From Osmia lignaria lignaria (Eukaryota > Arthropoda > Insecta > Hymenoptera > Megachilidae), in the NCBI RefSeq assembly GCF_051020975.1, contig NW_027478158.1, positions 15,872,001 through 15,936,000 of the forward strand: a stretch of DNA of 64,000 nucleotides, in the 5' to 3' direction. Below are positions 36,934-48,200 of the stretch, one piece after another. Below the pieces are notes generated by a model. That model did not search any database, had not been told where the DNA came from, and saw only the letters and a list, made by a program, of their open reading frames with translations. A program made the translations under genes and the position numbers. Numbering within the stretch: position 1 is the stretch's first letter; each line of letters begins with the position of its first letter.

Positions 36934-39829
36934 TTGCAGATTTATCTCAAGGGAAGGGGCCTGACGGACATATTTCGAGATATTTCTTCTTCTTGTTGTT
37001 CTTCTTCTGCACAGCTAAGCTGGAAGTGGCATTTGCAGCTCGCAATAGTGCAGAGTTATCTCAAAGAGAGGGGCCACGGTGTTTCTGTATCTCTATTATG
37101 TTGGTGCGGCTTCGGAACTTTTAAATATCTTGATATATCTCGAGAACTACGCATCTGATCAAAAAATATCATAGAAGATAAATTGTAGGAAACATAATTC
37201 TCTACAAAAAACGTCTCTTAACATTTTGCCATAGCTCGCTTCGTTTCCGAGATATTTGCAGATTCAGCTCAAAGGAACTGGCCTGACGGACATATTTCGA
37301 GATATTTCTTCTTCTTGTTGTTCTTCCTCTGCACAGCTAAGCTGGAATGGCATTTGCAGCTCGCAATAGTGCAGAGTTATCTCAAAGAAAGGGGCGACGG
37401 TGTTTCTGTATCTCTATTATGTTGGTGCGGCTTCGGAACTTTTAAATATCTTGATATATCTCGAGAACTACGCATCTGATCAAAAAATATCATAGAACAT
37501 GAAAAGTAGGAAACTTAATTCTCTACAAAAAAGGTCTCTTAACATTTTGCCATAGCTCTCTTCGTTTCCGAGATATTTGCAGATTTATCTCAAGGGAAGG
37601 GGCCTGACGGACATATTTCGAGATATTTCTTCTTCTTGTTGTTCTTCTTCTGCACAGCTAAGCTCGAAGTGGCATTTGCAGCTCGCAATAGTGCAGAGTT
37701 ATCTCAAAGAAAGGAGCCACGGTGTTTCTGTATCTCTATTATGTTGGTGCGGCTTCGGAACTTTTAAATATCTTGATATATCTCGAGAACTACGCGTCTG
37801 ATCAAAGAATATCATAGAACATAAAAAGTAGGAAACTTAATTCTCTACAAAAAAGGTCTCTTAACATTTTGCCATAGCTCGCTTCGTTTCCGAGATATTT
37901 GCAGATTTATCTCAAGGGAAGGGGCCTGACGGACATATTTCGAGATATTTCTTCTTCTTGTTGTTCTTCTTCTGCACAGCTAAGCTGGAAGTGGCATTTG
38001 CGGCTCGCACTAGTGCAGAGTTATCTCAAAGAAAGGGGCGACGGTGTTTCTGTATCTCTATTATGTTGGTGCGGCTTCGGAACTTTTAAATATCTTGATA
38101 TATCTCGAGAACTACGCATCTGATCAAAAAATATCATACAACATAAAAAGTAGGAAACTTAATTCTCTACAAAAAACGTCTCTTAACATTTTGCCATAGC
38201 TCGCTTCGTTTCCGAGATATTTGCAGATTCAGCTCAAAGGAACTGGCCTGACGGACATATTTCGAGATATTTCTTCTTCTTGTTGTTCTTCCTCTGCACA
38301 GCGAAGCTGGAATGGCATTTGCAGCTCGCAATAGTGCAGAGTTATCTCAAAGAAAGGGGCGACGGTGTTTCTGTATCTCTATTATGTTGGTGCGGCTTCG
38401 GAACTTTTAAATATCTGGATATATCTCGAGAACTACGCATCTGATCAAAAAATATCATAGAACATAAAAAGTAGGAAACTTAATTCTCTACAAAAATGGT
38501 CTCTTAACATTTTGCCATAGCTCGCTTCGTTTCCGAGATATTTGCAGATTTATCTCAAGGGAAGGGGCCTAACGGACATATTTCGAGATATTTCTTCTTC
38601 TTGTTGTTCTTCTTCTGCACAGCTAAACTGGAAGTGGCATTTCCAGCTCGCAATAGTGCAGAGTTATCTCAAAGAAAGGAGCCACGGTGTTTCTGTATCT
38701 CTATTATGTTGGTGCGGCTTCGGAACTTTTAAATATCTTGATATATCTCGAGAACTACGCATCTGATCAAAAAATATCATAGAACATAAAAAGTAGGAAA
38801 CTTAATTCTCTACAAAAAAGGTCTCTTAACATTTTGCCATAGCTCGCTTCGTTTCCGAGATATTTGCAGATTTATCTCAAGGGAAGGGGCCTGACGGACA
38901 TATTTCGAGATATTTCTTCTTCTTGTTGTTCTTCTTCTGCACAGCTAAGCTGGAAGTGGCATTTGCGGCTCGCACTAGTGCAGAGTTATCTCAAAGAAAG
39001 GGGCCACGGTGTTTCTGTATCTCTATTATGTTGGTGCGGCTTCGGAACTTTTAAATATCTTGATATATCTCGAGAACTACGCATCTGATCAAAAAATATC
39101 ATAGAACATAAAAAGTAGGAAACTGAATTCTCTACAAAAAAGGTCTCTTAACATTTTGCCATAGCTCGCTTCGTTTCCGAGATATTTGCAGATATATCTC
39201 AAGGGAAGGGGCCTGACGGACATATTTCGAGATATTTCTTCTTCTTGTTGTTCTTCTTCTGCACAGCTAAGCTGGAAGTGGCATTTGCAGCTCGCAATAG
39301 TGCAGAGTTATCTCAAAGAAAGGGGCCACGGTGTTTCTGTATCTCTATTATGTTGGTGCGGCTTCGGAACTTTTAAATATCTTGATATATCTCGTGAACT
39401 GCGCATCTGATCAAAAAATATCATAGAACATAAAAAGGAGGAAACTTAATTCTCTACAAAAAAGGTCTCTTCACATTTTGCCATAGCTCGCTTCGTTTCC
39501 GAGATATTTGCAGATTTATCTCAAGGGAAGGGGCCTAACGGACATATTTCGTGATATTTCTTCTTCTTGTTGTTCTTCTTCTGCACAGCTAAACTGGAAG
39601 TGGCATTTCCAGCTCGCAATAGTGCAGAGTTTTCTCAAAGAAAGGGGCCACGGTGTTTCTGTATCTCTATTATGTTGGTGCGGCTTCGGAACTTTTAAAT
39701 ATCTTGATATATCTCGAGAACTACGCATCTGATCAAAAAATATCATAGAACATAAAAAGTAGGAAACTTAATTCTCTACAAAAAAGGTCTCTTAACATTT
39801 TGCCATAGCTCGCTTCGTTTCCGAGATAT
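36934..39829 (+). repeat. Duplication II, copy C: partial, right part of the unit
   Basis: Monomers at 36934, 37256, 37577, 37899, 38221, 38542, 38864, 39186 and 39508 repeat the right third of the unit. From 37256 the match to copy B (33394 onward) has an offset of 3,862 bp. Markers GCGTCTGATCAAAGAAT (37577), GGGGCGACGG (37899), GCGAAGCTGG with ATCTGGATATATC (38221) and TCTTCACATTTTGCC are all kept. The matching tract begins in the tail of 36612, which resembles the tail of 31463, and appears to skip four monomers present in B (32107-33393). Few private changes are seen (CATACAAC near 38137; GTTTTCTC at 39630). Confidence 0.88.
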
Positions 39830-42082
39830 TTGCAGATTCAGCTCAAAGGAACGGGCCTGACGGACATATTTCGAGATATTTCTTCTTCTTGTTGTTCTTC
39901 TTCTGCACAGCTAAGCTGGAAGTGGCATTTGCGGCTCGCACTAGTGCAGAGTTATCTCAAAGAAAGGGGCCACGGTGTTTCTGTATCTCTATTATGTTGG
40001 TGCGGCTTCGGAACTTTTAAGTATCTCGATATATCTCGAAAACTACGCTTCTGGTCAAAAAATATCATAGAACATAAATTGTAGGAAACATAATTCTCTA
40101 CAAAAAAGGTCTCTTAACATTTTGCCATAGCTCGCTTCGTTTCCGAGATATTTGCAGATATATCTCAAGGGAAGGGGCCTGACGGACATATTTCGAGATA
40201 TTTCTTCTTCTTGTTGTTCTTCTTCTGCACAGCTAAGCTGGAAGTGGCATTTGCGGCTCGCACTAGTGCAGAGTTATCTCAAAGAAAGGGGCCACGGTGT
40301 TTCTGTATCTCTATTATGTTGGTGCGGCTTCGGAACTTTTAAATATCTTGATATATCTCGAGAACTACGCATCTGATCAAAAAATATCATAGAACATAAA
40401 AAGTAGGAAACTGAATTCTCTACAAAAAACGTCTCTTAACATTTTGCCATAGCTCGCTTCGTTTCCGAGATATTTGCAGATTCAGCTCAAAGGAACGGGC
40501 CTGACGGACATATTTCGAGATACTTCTTCTTCTTGTTGTTCTTCCTCTGCACAGCTAAGCTGGAAGTGGCATTTGCAGCTCGCACTAGTGCAGAGTTATC
40601 TCAACGAAAGGGGCCACGGTGTTTCTGTATCTCTATTATGTTGGTGCGGCTTCGGAACTTTTAAATATCTCGATATATCTCGAAAACTACGCTTCTGATC
40701 AAAAAATATCAGAGAACGTAAATTGTAGGAAACATAATTCTCTACAAAAAAGGTCTCTTAAGATTTTGCCATAGCTCGCTTCGTTTCCGAGATATTTGCA
40801 GATTTATCTCAAGGGAAGGGGCCTGACGGACATATTTCGAGATATTTCTTCTTCTTGTTGTTCTTCTTCTGCACAGCTAAGCTGGAAGTGGCATTTGCAG
40901 CTCGCAATAGTGCAGAGTTATCTCAAAGAAAGGGGCCACGGTGTTTCTGTATCTCTATTATGTTGGTGCGGCTTCGGAACTTTTAAATATCTTGATATAT
41001 CTCGAGAACTACGCATCTGATCAAAAAATATCGTAGAACATAAAAAGTAGGAAACTTAATTCTCTACAAATAAGGTCTCTTAACATTTTGCCATAGCTCG
41101 CTTGGTTTCCGAGATATTTGCAGATTTATCTCAAGGGAAGGGGCCTGAGGGACATATTTCGAGATATTTCTTCTTCTTGTTGTTCTTCTTCTGCACAGCT
41201 AAGTTGGAAGTGGCATTTGCTGTTCGCAATAGTGCAGAGTTACCTCAAAGAAAGGGGCCACGGTGTTTCTGTATCTCTATTATGTTGGTGCCGCTTCGGA
41301 ACTTTTAAATATCTGGATATATCTCGAGAACTACGCATCTGATCAAAAAATATCATAGAACATAAAAAGTAGGAAACTTAATTCTCTACAAAAAAGGTCT
41401 CTTAACATTTTGCCATAGCTCGCTTCGTTTCCGAGATATTTGCAGATTTATCCCAAGGGAAGGGGCCTGACGGACATATTTCGAGATATTTCTTCTTCTT
41501 GTTGTTCTTCTTCTGCACAGCTAAACTGGAAGTGGCATTTCCAGCTCGCAATCGTGCAGAGTAATCTCAAAGAAAGGGGCCACGGTGTTTCTGTATCTCT
41601 ATTATGTTGGTGCGGCTTCGGAACTTTTAAATATCTTGATATATCTCGAGAACTACGCCTCTGATCGAAAAATATCATAGAACATAAAAAGTAGGAAACT
41701 GAATTCTCTACAAAAAAGGTCTCTTAACATTTTGCCATAGCTCGCTTCGTTTCCGAGATATTTGCAGATTTATCTCAAGGGAAGGGGCCGACGGACATAT
41801 TTCGAGATATTTCTTCTTCTTGTTGTTCTTCTTCTGCACAGCTAAGCTGGAAGTGGCATTTGCAGCTCGCAATAGTGCAGAGTTATCTCAAAGAAAGGGG
41901 CCACGGTGTTTCTGTACCTCTATTATGTTGGTGCAGCTTCGGAGCTTTTAAATATCTTGATATATCTCGAGAACTACGCATCTGATCAAAAAATATCATA
42001 GAACATAAAAAGTAGGAAACTGAATTCTCTACAAAAAAGGTCTCTTAACGTTTTGCAATAGCTCGCTTCGTTTCCGAGATAT
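39830..42082 (+). repeat. Mosaic block with the first, diverged triplet
   Basis: Monomer starts are 39830, 40152, 40474, 40796, 41118, 41440 and 41762. Those at 40796, 41118 and 41440 form the same triplet as 43049-44014: an ACAAATAAGG linker, then GCTTGGTTTCC, CCTGAGGGAC and GTGCCGCTTCGG, then a TTTATCCCAAGGG front. They have private changes (TGCTGTTCGC, GAGTAATCTC). In 39830 the tail reads CTGGTCAAAAAAT, which removes the usual TGA at that point. Confidence 0.8.
41762..42082 (+). repeat. 321-bp monomer with an independent one-base deletion
   Basis: GGGGCCGACGG replaces GGGGCCTGACGG near 41790. The site differs from the deletion of the 321-bp class and is not shared, so it arose separately. 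The tail has GTACCTC, GTGCAGCTTCGG and GGAGCTTTT, a combination otherwise seen in duplication II. Confidence 0.88.
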
Positions 42083-45000
42083 TTGCAGATTTATCTCAAG
42101 GGAAGGGTCCTGACGGACATATTTCGAGATATTTCTTCTTCTTGTTGTTCTTCTTCTGCACAGCTAAACTGGAAGTGGCATTTCCAGCTCGCAATAGTGC
42201 AGAGTTATCCCAAAGAAAGGGGCCACGGTGTTTCTGTATCTCTATTATGTTGGTGCGGCTTCGGAACTTTTAAATATCTCGATATATCTCGAAAACTACG
42301 CTTCTGATCAAAAAATATCATAGAACATAAATTGTAGGAAACATAATTCTCTACAAAAAAGGTCTCTTAACATTTTGCCATAGCTCGCTTCGTTTCCGAG
42401 ATATTTGCAGATTTATCTCAAGGGAAGGGTCCTGATGGACATATTTCGAGATGTTTCTTCTTCTTGTTGTTCTTCTTCTGCACAGCTAAACTAGAAGTGG
42501 CGTTTCCAGCTCGCAGTAGTGCAGAGTTATCTCAAAGAAAGGGGCCACGGTGTTTCTGTATCTCTATTATGTTGGTGCGGCTTCGGAACTTTTAAATATC
42601 TCGATATATCTCGAAAACTACGCTTCTGATCAAAAAATATCAGAGAACGTAAATTGTAGGAAACGTAATTCTCTACAAAAAAGGTCTCTTAAGATTTTGC
42701 CATAGCTCGCTTCGTTTCCGAGATAATTGCAGATTTATCTCAAGGGAAGGGGCCTGACGGACATATTTCGAGATATTTCTTCTTCTTGTTGTTCTTCTTC
42801 TGCACAGCTAAGCTGGAAGTGGCATTTGCAGCTCGCAATAGTGCAGAGTTATCTCAAAGAAAGGGGCCACGGTGTTTCTGTATCTCTATTATGTTGGTGC
42901 GGCTTCGGAACTTTTAAATATCTTGATATATCTCGAGAACTACGCATCTGATCAAAAAATATTGTAGAACATAGAAAGTAGGAAACTTAATTCTCTACAA
43001 ATAAGGTCTCTTAACATTTTGCCATAGCTCGCTTGGTTTCCGAGATATTTGCAGGTATATCTCAAGGGAAGGGGCCTGAGGGACATATTTCGAGATATTT
43101 CTTCTTCTTGTTGTTCTTCTTCTGCACAGCTAAGCTGGAAGTGGCATTTGCAGCTCGCAATAGTGCAGAGTTATCTCAAAGAAAGGGGCCACGGTGTTTC
43201 TGTATCTCTATTATGTTGGTGCGGCTTCGGAACTTTTAAATATCTTGATATATCTCGAGAACTACGCATCTGATCAAAAAATATCGTAGAACATAAAAAG
43301 TAGGAAACTTAATTCTCTACAAATAAGGTCTCTTAACATTTTGCCATAGCTCGCTTGGTTTCCGAGATATTTGCAGATTTATCTCAAGGGAAGGGGCCTG
43401 AGGGACATATTTCGAGATATTTCTTCTTCTTGTTGTTCTTCTTCTGCACAGCTAAGCTGGAAGTGGCATTTGCAGCTCGCAATAGTGCAGAGTTACCTCA
43501 AAGAAAGGGGCCACGGTGTTTCTGTATCTCTATTATGTTGGTGCCGCTTCGGAACTTTTAAATATCTGGATATATCTCGAGAACTACGCATCTGATCAAA
43601 AAATATCATAGAACATAAAAAGTAGGAAACTTAATTCTCTACAAAAAAGGTCTCTTAACATTTTGCCATAGCTCGCTTCGTTTCCGACATATTTGCAGAT
43701 TTATCCCAAGGGAAGGGGCCTGACGGACATATTTCGGGATATTTCTTCTTCTTGTTGTTCTTCTTCTGCACAGCTAAGCTGGAAGTGGCATTTGCAGCTC
43801 GCAATAGTGCAGAGTTATCTCAAAGAAAGGGGCCACGGTGTTTCTGTATCTCTATTATGTTGGTGCGGCTTCGGAACTTTTAAATATCTTGATATATCTC
43901 GAGAACTACGCATCTGATCAAAAAATATTGTAGAACATAGAAAGTAGGAAACTTAATTCTCTACAAATAAGGTCTCTTAACATTTTGCCATAGCTCGCTT
44001 GGTTTCCGAGATATTTGCAGATTTATCTCAAGGGAAGGGGCCTGAGGGACATATTTCGAGATATTTCTTCTTCTTGTTGTTCTTCTTCTGCACAGCTAAG
44101 CTGGAAGTGGCATTTGCAGCTCGCAATAGTGCAGAGTTATCTCAAAGAAAGGGGCCACGGTGTTTCTGTATCTCTATTATGTTGGTGCGGCTTCGGAACT
44201 TTTAAATATCTTGATATATCTCGAGAACTACGCATCTGATCAAAAAATATCGTAGAACATAAAAAGTAGGAAACTTAATTCTCTACAAATAAGGTCTCTT
44301 AACATTTTGCCATAGCTCGCTTGGTTTCCGAGATATTTGCAGATTTATCTCAAGGGAAGGGGCCTGAGGGACATATTTCGAGATATTTCTTCTTCTTGTT
44401 GTTCTTCTTCTGCACAGCTAAGCTGGAAGTGGCATTTGCAGCTCGCAATAGTGCAGAGTTACCTCAAAGAAAGGGGCCACGGTGTTTCTGTATCTCTATT
44501 ATGTTGGTGCCGCTTCGGAACTTTTAAATATCTGGATATATCTCGAGAACTACGCATCTGATCAAAAAATATCATAGAACATAAAAAGTAGGAAACTTAA
44601 TTCTCTACAAAAAAGGTCTCTTAACATTTTGCCATAGCTCGCTTCGTTTCCGACATATTTGCAGATTTATCCCAAGGGAAGGGGCCTGACGGACATATTT
44701 CGAGATATTTCTTCTTCTTGTTGTTCTTCTTCTGCACAGCTAAGCTGGAAGTGGCATTTGCAGCTCGCAGTAGTGCAGAGTTATCTCAAAGAAAGGGGCC
44801 ACGGTGTTTCTGTATCTCTATTATGTTGGTGCGGCTTCGGAACTTTTAAATATCTTGATATATCTCGAGAACTACGCATCTGATCAAAAAATATCATAGA
44901 ACATAAAAAGTAGGAAACTTAATTCTCTACAAAAAAGGTCTCTTAACATTTTGCCATAGCTCGCTTCGTTTCCGAGATATTTGCAGATTTATCTCAAGGG

Positions 45001-45302
45001 AAGGGGCCTGACGGACATATTTCGAGATATTTCTTCTTCTTGTTGTTCTTCTTCTGCACAGCTAAGCTGGAAGTGGCATTTGCAGCTCGCAATAGTGCAG
45101 AGTTATCCCAAAGAAAGGGGCCACGATGTTTCTGTATCTCTATTATGTTGGTGCGGCTTCGGAACTTTTAAATATCTCGATATATCTCGAAAACTACGCT
45201 TCTGATCAAAAAATATGATAGAACATAAATTGTAGGAAACATAATTCTCTACAAAAAAGGTCTCTTAACATTTTGCCATAGCTCGCTTCGTTTCCGAGAT
45301 AT
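42083..45302 (+). repeat. Duplication III, copy 1: 10 monomers including two tandem triplets
   Basis: Starts run from 42083 to 44981 every 322 bp. The order is 42083 (GGGTCC front, GTTATCCCAAAG), 42405 (GATGTTTC, CTAGAAG), 42727 (GAGATAATTGCAG), then triplet 43049-43371-43693 and triplet 44015-44337-44659 at an offset of 966 bp, then 44981. In each triplet the first two monomers have GCTTGGTTTCC and CCTGAGGGAC, the second adds GTTACCTC and GTGCCGCTTCGG, and the third has CGACATATTTGCAG with TTTATCCCAAGGG. The first triplet has private GCAGGTATATC and TTCGGGATATT. Confidence 0.88.
42405..42726 (+). repeat. Monomer with CTAGAAG, copy 1 of duplication III
   Basis: CTAGAAGTGGCG replaces CTGGAAGTGGCA and gives a TAG in the recurrent frame. 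It also has GATGTTTC, CGCAGTAG and a CAGAGAACGTAAATTG tail. The counterpart 46269-46590 shares these except GTGGCG. Confidence 0.88.
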
Positions 45303-45946
45303 TTGCAGATTTATCTCAAGGGAAGGGGCCTGACGGACATATTCCGAGATATTTCTTCTTCTTGTTGTTCCTCTTCTGCACAGCTAAGCTGGAAGTGGCA
45401 TTTGCAGGTCGCAATAGTGCAGAGTTATCTCAAAGAAAGGGGCCACGGTGTTTCTGTATCTCTATTATGTTGGTGCGGCTTCGGAACTTTTAAATATCTT
45501 GATATATCTCGAGAACTACGCATCTGATCAAAAAATATCATAGAACATAAAAAGTAGGAAACTTAATTCTCTACAAATAAGGTCTCTTAACATTTTGCCG
45601 TAGCTCGCTTCGTTTCCGAGATATTTGCAGATTTATCTCAAGGGAAGGGGCCTGACGGACATATTTCCAGATATTTCTTCTTCTTGTTGTTCTTCTTCTG
45701 CACAGCTAAGCTGGAAGTGGCATTTGCAGCTCGCAATAGTGCAGAGTTACCTCAAAGAAAGGGGCCACGGTGTTTCTGTATCTCCATTATGTTGGTGCCG
45801 CTTCGGAACTTTTAAATATCTGGATATATCTCGAGAACTACGCATCTGATCAAAAAATATCATAGAACATAAAAAGTAGGAAACTGAATTCTCTACAAAA
45901 AAGGTCTCTTAACGTTTTGCAATAGCTCGCTTCGTTTCCGAGATAT
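45303..45946 (+). repeat. Two monomers between the copies of duplication III
   Basis: Monomer 45303 has ATTCCGAGATATTTC, GTTCCTCTTC and TTTGCAGGTCGC, like 7325. Monomer 45625 has ATTTCCAGATATT and ATCTCCATTATG, with the GTGCCGCTTCGG of the triplet's second member. The linker into 45947 reads AACGTTTTGCAATAG, as before 42083. Confidence 0.78.
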
Positions 45947-48200
45947 TTGCAGATTTATCTCAAGGGAAGGGTCCTGACGGACATATTTCGAGATATTTCT
46001 TCTTCTTGTTGTTCTTCTTCTGCACAGCTAAACTGGAAGTGGCATTTCCAGCTCGCAATAGTGCAGAGTTATCCCAAAGAAAGGGGCCACGGTGTTTCTG
46101 TATCTCTATTATGTTGGTGCGGCTTCGGAACTTTTAAATATCTCGATATATCTCGAAAACTACGCTTCTGATCAAAAAATATCATAGAACATAAATTGTA
46201 GGAAACATAATTCTCTACAAAAAAGGTCTCTTAACATTTTGCCATAGCTCGCTTCGTTTCCGAGATATTTGCAGATTTATCTCAAGGGAAGGGTCCTGAT
46301 GGACATATTTCGAGATGTTTCTTCTTCTTGTTGTTCTTCTTCTGCACAGCTAAACTAGAAGTGGCATTTCCAGCTCGCAGTAGTGCAGAGTTATCTCAAA
46401 GAAAGGGGCCACGGTGTTTCTGTATCTCTATTATGTTGGTGCGGCTTCGGAACTTTTAAATATCTCGATATATCTCGAAAACTACGCTTCTGATCAAAAA
46501 ATATCAGAGAACGTAAATTGCAGGAAACGTAATTCTCTACAAAAAAGGTCTCTTAAGATTTTGCCATAGCTCGCTTCGTTTCCGAGATAATTGCAGATTT
46601 ATCTCAAGGGAAGGGGCCTGACGGACATATTTCGAGATATTTCTTCTTCTTGTTGTTCTTCTTCTGCACAGCTAAGCTGGAAGTGGCATTTGCAGCTCGC
46701 AATAGTGCAGAGTTATCTCAAAGAAAGGGGCCACGGTGTTTCTGTATCTCTATTATGTTGGTGCGGCTTCGGAACTTTTAAATATCTTGATATATCTCGA
46801 GAACTACGCATCTGATCAAAAAATATTGTAGAACATAGAAAGTAGGAAACTTAATTCTCTACAAATAAGGTCTCTTAACATTTTGCCATAGCTCGCTTGG
46901 TTTCCGAGATATTTGCAGATTTATCTCAAGGGAAGGGGCCTGAGGGACATATTTCGAGATATTTCTTCTTCTTGTTGTTCTTCTTCTGCACAGCTAAGCT
47001 GGAAGTGGCATTTGCAGCTCGCAATAGTGCAGAGTTATCTCAAAGAAAGGGGCCACGGTGTTTCTGTATCTCTATTATGTTGGTGCGGCTTCGGAACTTT
47101 TAAATATCTTGATATATCTCGAGAACTACGCATCTGATCAAAAAATATCGTAGAACATAAAAAGTAGGAAACTTAATTCTCTACAAATAAGGTCTCTTAA
47201 CATTTTGCCATAGCTCGCTTGGTTTCCGAGATATTTGCAGATTTATCTCAAGGGAAGGGGCCTGAGGGACATATTTCGAGATATTTCTTCTTCTTGTTGT
47301 TCTTCTTCTGCACAGCTAAGCTGGAAGTGGCATTTGCAGCTCGCAATAGTGCAGAGTTACCTCAAAGAAAGGGGCCACGGTGTTTCTGTATCTCTATTAT
47401 GTTGGTGCCGCTTCGGAACTTTTAAATATCTGGATATATCTCGAGAACTACGCATCTGATCAAAAAATATCATAGAACATAAAAAGTAGGAAACTTAATT
47501 CTCTACAAAAAAGGTCTCTTAACATTTTGCCATAGCTCGCTTCGTTTCCGACATATTTGCAGATTTATCCCAAGGGAAGGGGCCTGACGGACATATTTCG
47601 AGATATTTCTTCTTCTTGTTGTTCTTCTTCTGCACAGCTAAGCTGGAAGTGGCATTTGCAGCTCGCAGTAGTGCAGAGTTATCTCAAAGAAAGGGGCCAC
47701 GGTGTTTCTGTATCTCTATTATGTTGGTGCGGCTTCGGAACTTTTAAATATCTTGATATATCTCGAGAACTACGCATCTGATCAAAAAATATCATAGAAC
47801 ATAAAAAGTAGGAAACTTAATTCTCTACAAAAAAGGTCTCTTAACATTTTGCCATAGCTCGCTTCGTTTCCGAGATATTTGCAGATTTATCTCAAGGGAA
47901 GGGGCCTGACGGACATATTTCGAGATATTTCTTCTTCTTGTTGTTCTTCTTCTGCACAGCTAAGCTGGAAGTGGCATTTGCAGCTCGCAATAGTGCAGAG
48001 TTATCTCAAAGAAAGGGGCCACGGTGTTTCTGTATCTCTATTATGTTGGTGCGGCTTCGGAACTTTTAAATGTCTTGATATATCTCGAGAACTACGCATC
48101 TGATTAAAAAATATCATAGAACATAAAAAGTAGGAAACTTAATTCTCTACAAAAAAGGTCTCTTAACGTTTTGCAATAGCTCGCTTCGTTTCCGAGATAT
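45947..48200 (+). repeat. Duplication III, copy 2: 7 monomers with one triplet
   Basis: Monomers 45947, 46269 and 46591 match 42083, 42405 and 42727 at an offset of 3,864 bp (12 monomers), including GATGTTTC, CTAGAAG, TTAAGATTTTGCC and GAGATAATTGCAG. Monomers 46913, 47235 and 47557 match 44015, 44337 and 44659 at 2,898 bp. Copy 2 thus has one triplet where copy 1 has two: either a triplet gain in copy 1 or a loss here. 47879 has private TAAATGTCTTG and CTGATTAAAAAAT. Confidence 0.88.
46269..46590 (+). repeat. Monomer with CTAGAAG, copy 2 of duplication III
   Basis: It shares GATGTTTC, CTAGAAG, CGCAGTAG and the TTAAGATTTTGCC linker with 42405-42726. Private: AAATTGCAGG for AAATTGTAGG. The shared nonsense change is further evidence that no protein is maintained. 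Confidence 0.88.

Noticed and set aside
39516..39746. Minus-strand ATG frame of 76 codons, also at 41448, 51107, 52395 and 54005
   Set aside because: It has an ATG but is open only where a variant of GTTATCTC (GTTTTCTC, GTAATCTC or GATATCTC) removes the usual TAA. Neighbouring monomers carry the stop. There is no sign of selection for it.
43033..43239. Second plus-strand frame of 68 codons in GCTTGGTTTCC monomers
   Set aside because: It starts at a TTG created by the GCTTGG variant and overlaps the other frame. It is an artefact of alternative start calling.
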